Assembly (NCBI RefSeq): GCF_034808145.1
Contig: NZ_JAXHGM010000002.1
Span: 586,724 to 650,723 of the forward strand
Length of the DNA stretch: 64,000 bases
Source of the DNA: Halorubellus sp034808145
GTDB taxonomy: Archaea > Halobacteriota > Halobacteria > Halobacteriales > Natrialbaceae
Direction of reading: 5' to 3'
The notes below the pieces were generated by a model. That model made no database searches. It saw nothing but the letters and a program-made list of their open reading frames with translations, and was not told where the DNA came from. A program made the translations under genes and the position numbers. Shown piece after piece: positions 63,763 to 64,000 of the stretch. Within the stretch, counting starts at the first letter, position 1. Every line of letters begins with the position of its first letter.

Positions 63763-64000
63763 ATGACGGACAAAGACCCGAATCCGACAATCACCGACGC
63801 TCTGCGTGACGAATTAGGAGAGCAAGCAGCGACCGTAGAACACGAACTCAGCGCATTCCATTCCTGGATGAGGAAGAAAGGCAAGAAGCCAGAACGACAG
63901 GTACCTCTTTCCCCCACAGTCTCGGTCGCGTTCAGATTAGCTGATTCCATGCGAAGGCGAATGATTTTAGCCACTCGTCAGCCGTTTCTGCCTTGGCGTG
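63763..64000 (+). CDS. Unknown protein, N-terminal part (cut by window edge)
   Basis: The open frame from the ATG at 63,763 runs 79 codons to the window end: MTDKDPNPTITDALRDELGE, then EHELSAFHSWMRKKGKKPER and later SVAFRLADSMRRRMILATRQ. No domain is recognisable in this piece. It is divergent from the helicase-nuclease operon across 267 bases and has its own TATA box. Because it shares that control region it may be linked in function to the operon. Confidence 0.55.
   Translation, partial: MTDKDPNPTITDALRDELGEQAATVEHELSAFHSWMRKKGKKPERQVPLSPTVSVAFRLADSMRRRMILATRQPFLPWR

Noticed and set aside
1..64000. CRISPR arrays, rRNA genes and complete tRNA genes
   Set aside because: I looked for regular direct repeats with spacers, rRNA signatures and cloverleaf-like sequences. 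I found none apart from the partial tRNA at 33,046.

Overview
The window is haloarchaeal chromosomal DNA. The left half is very GC-rich with strong third-position G/C bias and acidic proteins. It carries archaeal informational genes (Cdc48-type ATPase, GINS, small primase subunit, RqcH/NFACT, Elp3), HalX and Bat-type regulators, and TATA boxes about 25-30 bases upstream of start codons, as expected for largely leaderless mRNAs. The genus is not fixed by what I can see. Gene families were recognised by reading; no database search was run.

Region 1, about 1-32,730, is a compact, well-preserved core segment. It holds, in order: RqcH (cut by the window edge), a PAS/GAF histidine kinase with a HalX response regulator, a lipoprotein with an HEFAH motif, elp3 divergent from panB, an alpha/beta hydrolase, a small protein overlapping cdc48, a DJ-1/PfpI protein, a BCP peroxiredoxin, the overlapping GINS-priS pair, a membrane-anchored endonuclease/exonuclease/phosphatase-family protein, an SDR enzyme, two tandem sodium:neurotransmitter-symporter-type transporters, pccB-pccX, a phosphotransferase convergent with a cytochrome P450, two Bat-type regulators, two methyltransferase-type proteins, pccA, an NmrA-like protein and a 2Fe-2S ferredoxin.

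Region 2, about 33,000-36,400, is a junction of decayed genes. It contains a tRNA-like 3' fragment, an FeS fragment of a DNA glycosylase, a TnpB remnant with its hairpin end, a DUF234 ATPase with several inactivating lesions, a PIN-domain relic and an IS transposase relic.

Region 3, about 36,400-44,150, is clearly AT-rich. It is a surface-glycan cluster (O-antigen-ligase-like protein, two GT4 glycosyltransferases, sulfatase, Wzx-type flippase) bounded on both sides by remnants of the same IS transposase in the same orientation. A sugar epimerase and, further on, a polyprenyl glycosyl-phosphotransferase probably belong to the same pathway.

Region 4, about 44,200-64,000, is a mobile-element graveyard with intact cargo. 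It holds a divergent PCNA-like sliding clamp, three copies of one YREK-type transposase at different stages of decay, a tyrosine recombinase and several broken genes. It then carries an apparently intact six-gene minus-strand operon (63,495 to 56,400): winged-helix protein, DUF7344-type protein, HNH nuclease, a two-piece AddB/RecC-like protein, and an AddA-like UvrD helicase with a C-terminal PD-(D/E)XK nuclease. The genes overlap or nearly abut, and an 8-bp-arm palindrome lies in the leader. This operon is the best candidate for an undescribed system. I infer a DNA-end-processing or anti-element defence role from the domains and the location; nothing in the sequence proves it.
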